Shown one piece after another: positions 5,880-9,138 of a stretch of 9,138 nt of DNA. Every line of letters begins with the position of its first letter. The first letter of the stretch is position 1. This DNA is from Thalassolituus sp. (GTDB taxonomy: Bacteria; Pseudomonadota; Gammaproteobacteria; Pseudomonadales; Oceanobacteraceae): assembly GCA_029212275.1 (NCBI GenBank), contig JARGOI010000031.1, positions 4,023 to 13,160 of the forward strand, given 5' to 3'. The position numbers and the translations under genes were made by a program. Under the pieces are notes generated by a model. The model searched no databases and was not told where the DNA came from. It was given only the letters and a program-made list of their open reading frames with translations.

Positions 5880-6911
5880 ATGAAAATACTATTAATATTT
5901 TTACTCAGCATAACAATCACGGCCTGCTTTGATAAAAAAGACGAAAACGTTCAATCAATGCAACCGCATACTAATAATAACAAACCTGTAGCCGAAACCA
6001 ATTCGCAAACCAACGCACAGAAATACACAGTAAACCCTGACGGATCTGTAACTCGTATCTCCTCCGTCTCTGTGTGTCCAGAAGAAATACCTGATGCGGT
6101 TGAAGATTTTAGCTGTTTTATAAAAGAATCTCAGTTTGTTTTTTATACTGAAGGAAACGATTTTATAGGAATATCACCTGATTCTTTAGTAATTACAGCC
6201 TATGAAGTTAATAATCAAGATGTCTCTACCAATCGGAAAAGTGAACCCAACATTGAATTGGATTCATTTCCGAAAATTAGTGACGATGGAACCTTTCTTA
6301 CTTGGAAATTGAAGGCTAAATCTGGTTACTATTCAGTTACTGACCATTTAAAACTTTCTGGTTATTTTAACGCACTAAAGAGCGATAAATTGCTGGAAGT
6401 TCAATCTGCTGTATTTGATCCTAAAAATTATGATAGCTTTATGCTTGATAATTTTTATATTAAAGGCACGACAGTAAGTGATTTAGACATTAAAGGACAT
6501 TTCGAAAATCAGAACCTAACTGAAGACGAGTTGAAACGCCTTTCACTAGCACTAGGGGAGCTAAAAACACTTTCTAAAAAACCATCAAAAGAAGAAATTG
6601 ATGCGGCACTCAGCAAGCATGATGTTTCCGAGGATAATATTGCTCAGTTATTTTCCAATTTTCTTTCAACATCATTACAAAATATTTTTAGCCCAAGCAG
6701 TCAACAATTTGGTATTACAATAAAAGGTGACATACCGGCTATTGAGAAAGTAGAGATAGTCGATGGAGGAAATATTATAAAATCAACTAACTGGAGTCGC
6801 TGGGATGATAAAAAAACCTATAACTTCTCCACGCCGTCTAGTGATCAGGTCTCAGTAAAAATTTACTATTGGAATAATGTCGAGGAATCAAGAATTAATT
6901 TTAGCTTATAA
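5880..6911 (+). CDS. predicted lipoprotein of unknown function
   Basis: I do not recognise this 343-residue protein. Residues 1-15 are a typical signal peptide (MKILLIFLLSITITA) ending in a lipobox I-T-A-C, so cleavage before Cys16 and lipid attachment are expected. Residue +2 is Phe, not Asp, which favours transport to the outer membrane. A polar Asn/Gln/Thr-rich linker follows (about 20-50). The mature part has two Cys (66 and 79) close enough for a periplasmic disulfide, strand-rich sequence at about 85-200, a charged helical region (about 212-268, LTEDELKRLSLALGELKTLS onward), and a strand-rich end (about 275-343, with IEKVEIVDGG and VSVKIYYWNN) that could be a small beta sandwich. ATG 5880 has a good AAGGA ribosome site 8 nt upstream. 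It is AT-rich compared with pyrG-eno, suggesting acquisition. It stands alone, with gaps on both sides. Confidence 0.82.
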   Translation: MKILLIFLLSITITACFDKKDENVQSMQPHTNNNKPVAETNSQTNAQKYTVNPDGSVTRISSVSVCPEEIPDAVEDFSCFIKESQFVFYTEGNDFIGISPDSLVITAYEVNNQDVSTNRKSEPNIELDSFPKISDDGTFLTWKLKAKSGYYSVTDHLKLSGYFNALKSDKLLEVQSAVFDPKNYDSFMLDNFYIKGTTVSDLDIKGHFENQNLTEDELKRLSLALGELKTLSKKPSKEEIDAALSKHDVSEDNIAQLFSNFLSTSLQNIFSPSSQQFGITIKGDIPAIEKVEIVDGGNIIKSTNWSRWDDKKTYNFSTPSSDQVSVKIYYWNNVEESRINFSL

Positions 6912-6955
6912 AAAACATGTGGGGGGTAGGAATCTGTTTTCCATAGATAGATATA

Positions 6956-6984
6956 GAGCTGGCGAAGCTTTATTTCGCTGGCTC
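6956..6984. terminator. hairpin after the lipoprotein gene, possible weak terminator
   Basis: GAGCTGGCGAA (6956-6966) pairs with TTCGCTGGCTC (6974-6984) as an 11-bp stem with two G-U wobbles and a 7-nt loop. It lies 44 bp after the lipoprotein stop. No T tract follows, only AATAATTAAAAG, so a simple intrinsic terminator is uncertain. It may instead stabilise the 3' end of the mRNA. Confidence 0.4.
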
Positions 6985-7142
6985 AATAATTAAAAGTAAA
7001 CAATGTATCCTTGAAATGTGCATCGTAATATACACAACCGGCACAGAAGATAAGTCCCACATCTCCTGTACACTTCCGAATTTGTACTACACTGAGTTTA
7101 AAATAACTTCAGGCATGCCATCAGCGAGCTACAGGAACTGTA

Positions 7143-9050
7143 ATGCGCTATTTCGTTACCTTATTGTTTTTATGGATGCTATCGACTGCGAGCTTTGCTT
7201 TGGAAGTCATTGATCTTGAAAGGATTAGTGAAAATTTACCGATTGGACAGTATGTTGAAAGTGTTCGTTTACAGCGTACCAATGACGCATCAAACGATGT
7301 TGTGCTAAGTGATGAGGTTCGTAATGGTGACTTTACGCCCGGTAAACATGACGCACTTAACTTCGGCTACACGCAAAAAAGGATCTGGCTTAGGTTTGAA
7401 GTCAACAATGCATCTGATCAAGACATTGAGCGCATCCTCAACGTACGCTATCCCTTGCTCGACACCCTTAGGCTCTACAACGATAAATCTACGACGCCTA
7501 TATATACATTGGGACGTATGCTGGCAGGCAGAAACAATCAGGCAATGGTTGTTCCTGCGCCGTATTTCATCATGCCTTTGGTAATAAAGGCGCACTCATC
7601 AGAAACGTATTACCTCAGTATTGAAAGTGATGACTCAATTGCAGTACCAATTTTCTTAACTACGCTATCGAATCTAGAAAACACAGCGTTCAAGTATTCT
7701 GTTGGTTTTGCGCTCTATTTTGGACTTACAATCGCTAACATTCTCTTTGCCGTATTCATGACATTATTGTTAAGAGAACGGGCGCATCTGTTTTACAGTT
7801 TATTCGTCATTAGTAATAGTTTATTGTTTTTTTTCGTATTAGAGGGGTTCCCAAATACGATATTCGGCATAGATTCTTTATTCTTTAATCGAGATATTAT
7901 TGCTTATATTGTTAGTACTTCTATAGCAATTTTCTCGGTATTTGGCGCATCGTACTTAAGACTTAAAACACTAGCACCGAAAGCTTATCGTTTGTCGCAA
8001 GTTCTAACAGGTATTATGCTAGTTAGCCTTATACTCTGTTTTATATTGCCTTATTTTTATGCAATCACACTGTCCACGTTTGCAGCTGTTTTGGTTGGTA
8101 CTTTTTATGGCTTCGTCGCGATTAATTATCTGCGCCTAGGGCATCCTGGTGTTAAATCATATCTATTAGCTTGGGGCGTGGGTGTTACTGGTTCCTTGAT
8201 CTATGGAATGAAGGTCTGGAACTTAGTACCTGTGAATTTATTTACCAGTTATGGTTGGCATATTGGCTCTTTATTCGAAATAGCTGTTTTCTCTTTAATG
8301 ATGGCATATCGCGCCGCACAAGATCGCAAAGAACGCTTAGATGCACTGGAGCAGCTTAACAAAAAAGAACGCGACTTACGCCAAACCCAAGAACATTTTT
8401 TAGAGACTCAAATCAAAGCAAAAGCTGAACTAGAACTGCAGGTTAAACAACGAACTCGCGATTTATCGAACATACTTGGGCAGCTCGAACACGAAAATAA
8501 ATCACTGGTCGAACTCTCCATTAATGATGCATTAACTAAGATCCCTAACCGTCGTTACTTCAATGACATTTATCCTCAAATGTGGAGTGACGCTATTGAT
8601 GCCCAAACGCCAATCAGCGTTATCATGTTAGATGTTGACCACTTTAAACGTATTAATGATGATTATGGTCATCTCAGTGGTGACTATTGCTTGGTGAAGC
8701 TAGCGAATATTATGCGTGAAACGGTAAGGCATCCGCGAGGTGTTTTATGTCGATATGGTGGGGAGGAGTTTGTGATCGCTTTATCAGACACAACTCAAGA
8801 GGAAGCTTACGTTATTGCGGAATCTATTCGCAAAAAAATTGCTAGCATGATTATATCGAATGATGGTAAAACCTTTAGAGTTACCTCTAGCTTTGGGATT
8901 GCAAGTCTAGTTCCGACTTCTTATATAGCTCCAGAAAGCCTGTTAGCGAAAAGTGATGCCGCTTTATACCAATCCAAAAATAATGGCCGCAATCAAGTAA
9001 GCTTAGCTAATGAGGAAAATTGTCTTCAAACTGCATTACCTCAAATCTAA
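7143..9050 (+). CDS. membrane diguanylate cyclase with 7TM-DISM sensory part
   Basis: The 635-residue protein should make cyclic di-GMP from two GTP in response to a periplasmic signal. A signal peptide (1-19, ending SFA-L) leads to a periplasmic domain of the 7TMR-DISM extracellular type (about 20-175, with KRIWLRFEVNN and YYLSIESDDS). Seven membrane segments follow (about 184-390), beginning at FKYSVGFALYFGLTIANILF. A coiled coil (about 392-455, rich in Glu, Lys and Gln) links to a GGDEF domain (about 457-622). The domain has DALTKIPNRR (462-471), metal-binding Asp497 in IMLDVDHFKRIND, and active-site GGEEF at 539-543, so catalysis is likely. The inhibitory RxxD site normally found just upstream reads HPRG (530-533), so product feedback through that site is probably lost. 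ATG 7143 has AGGA 6 nt upstream. The next gene starts 18 bp after the stop. Confidence 0.93.
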   Translation: MRYFVTLLFLWMLSTASFALEVIDLERISENLPIGQYVESVRLQRTNDASNDVVLSDEVRNGDFTPGKHDALNFGYTQKRIWLRFEVNNASDQDIERILNVRYPLLDTLRLYNDKSTTPIYTLGRMLAGRNNQAMVVPAPYFIMPLVIKAHSSETYYLSIESDDSIAVPIFLTTLSNLENTAFKYSVGFALYFGLTIANILFAVFMTLLLRERAHLFYSLFVISNSLLFFFVLEGFPNTIFGIDSLFFNRDIIAYIVSTSIAIFSVFGASYLRLKTLAPKAYRLSQVLTGIMLVSLILCFILPYFYAITLSTFAAVLVGTFYGFVAINYLRLGHPGVKSYLLAWGVGVTGSLIYGMKVWNLVPVNLFTSYGWHIGSLFEIAVFSLMMAYRAAQDRKERLDALEQLNKKERDLRQTQEHFLETQIKAKAELELQVKQRTRDLSNILGQLEHENKSLVELSINDALTKIPNRRYFNDIYPQMWSDAIDAQTPISVIMLDVDHFKRINDDYGHLSGDYCLVKLANIMRETVRHPRGVLCRYGGEEFVIALSDTTQEEAYVIAESIRKKIASMIISNDGKTFRVTSSFGIASLVPTSYIAPESLLAKSDAALYQSKNNGRNQVSLANEENCLQTALPQI

Positions 9051-9068
9051 AAATCTTCGAGAAATTTC

Positions 9069-9138
9069 ATGTCCAAGAAAGTTGTAAAATTCGAATACGA
9101 GAAAGAAACCAAAAACAGCGTTCGTTATCAAGAAGTCC
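9069..9138 (+). CDS. start of a small unrecognised protein, cut by window edge
   Basis: ATG 9069 opens a frame that continues to the right edge, giving 23 residues: MSKKVVKFEYEKETKN followed by SVRYQEV. It is charged and reads like a strand followed by a turn. I do not recognise it firmly. The start lies 18 bp after the diguanylate cyclase stop on the same strand, so the two may be co-transcribed. The ribosome site is weak (GAGAAA around 9059-9064). Too little is visible to assign a function. Confidence 0.55.
   Translation, partial: MSKKVVKFEYEKETKNSVRYQEV

Noticed and set aside
7016..7213. 65-codon plus-strand frame overlapping the start of the diguanylate cyclase
   Set aside because: It has no ribosome site, no family features, and overlaps the signal peptide of the confident gene.

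Overview
This window looks like chromosome from a gammaproteobacterium, probably a marine one. The evidence is the linked pyrG-eno pair, closely similar in length and catalytic residues to the Escherichia coli proteins, a ParDE-type toxin-antitoxin pair, TTCG-loop terminators, a REP-like palindrome and a 7TM-DISM diguanylate cyclase. The genus cannot be fixed by eye.

Left part (1-1364): a drug/metabolite (EamA/DMT) permease gene on the minus strand runs off the left edge. It starts at 934 and is separated from the divergently placed pyrG by about 430 bp. That gap holds only a doubtful 50-codon minus-strand reading frame and no clear promoter.

Housekeeping core (1365-4314): pyrG (CTP synthase) and eno (enolase) lie 37 bp apart on the plus strand, with all catalytic residues I checked present. 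They are probably co-transcribed.

Pocket after eno (4315-5435): about 360 bp of intergenic repeats built from at least three recurring modules, arranged as two imperfect inverted-repeat units. A textbook intrinsic terminator follows. Next comes a compact parD-parE operon with a 1-nt overlap, preceded by three ATTGYTA direct repeats at exact 10-bp spacing (a likely ParD operator) and followed by a second, nearly identical copy of the terminator. The toxin-antitoxin operon is therefore bracketed by 36/37-bp direct repeats that are themselves terminators. The toxin gene contains an uninterrupted run of eight G.

Right part (5436-9138): an AT-rich stretch with a REP-like palindrome and a possible decayed gene end leads to an unrecognised lipoprotein of 343 codons. 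After another 231-bp gap comes a 635-residue membrane diguanylate cyclase (signal peptide, 7TM-DISM sensory part, coiled coil, GGDEF domain with intact GGEEF and lost inhibitory site). The first 23 codons of a small unrecognised gene follow 18 bp later and run off the right edge.

Functionally, pyrG and eno are core metabolism, and everything after eno looks accessory. I see no clear novel multi-gene system. The best leads are the terminator-bracketed toxin-antitoxin cassette, the modular repeats after eno and the orphan lipoprotein next to the c-di-GMP gene.
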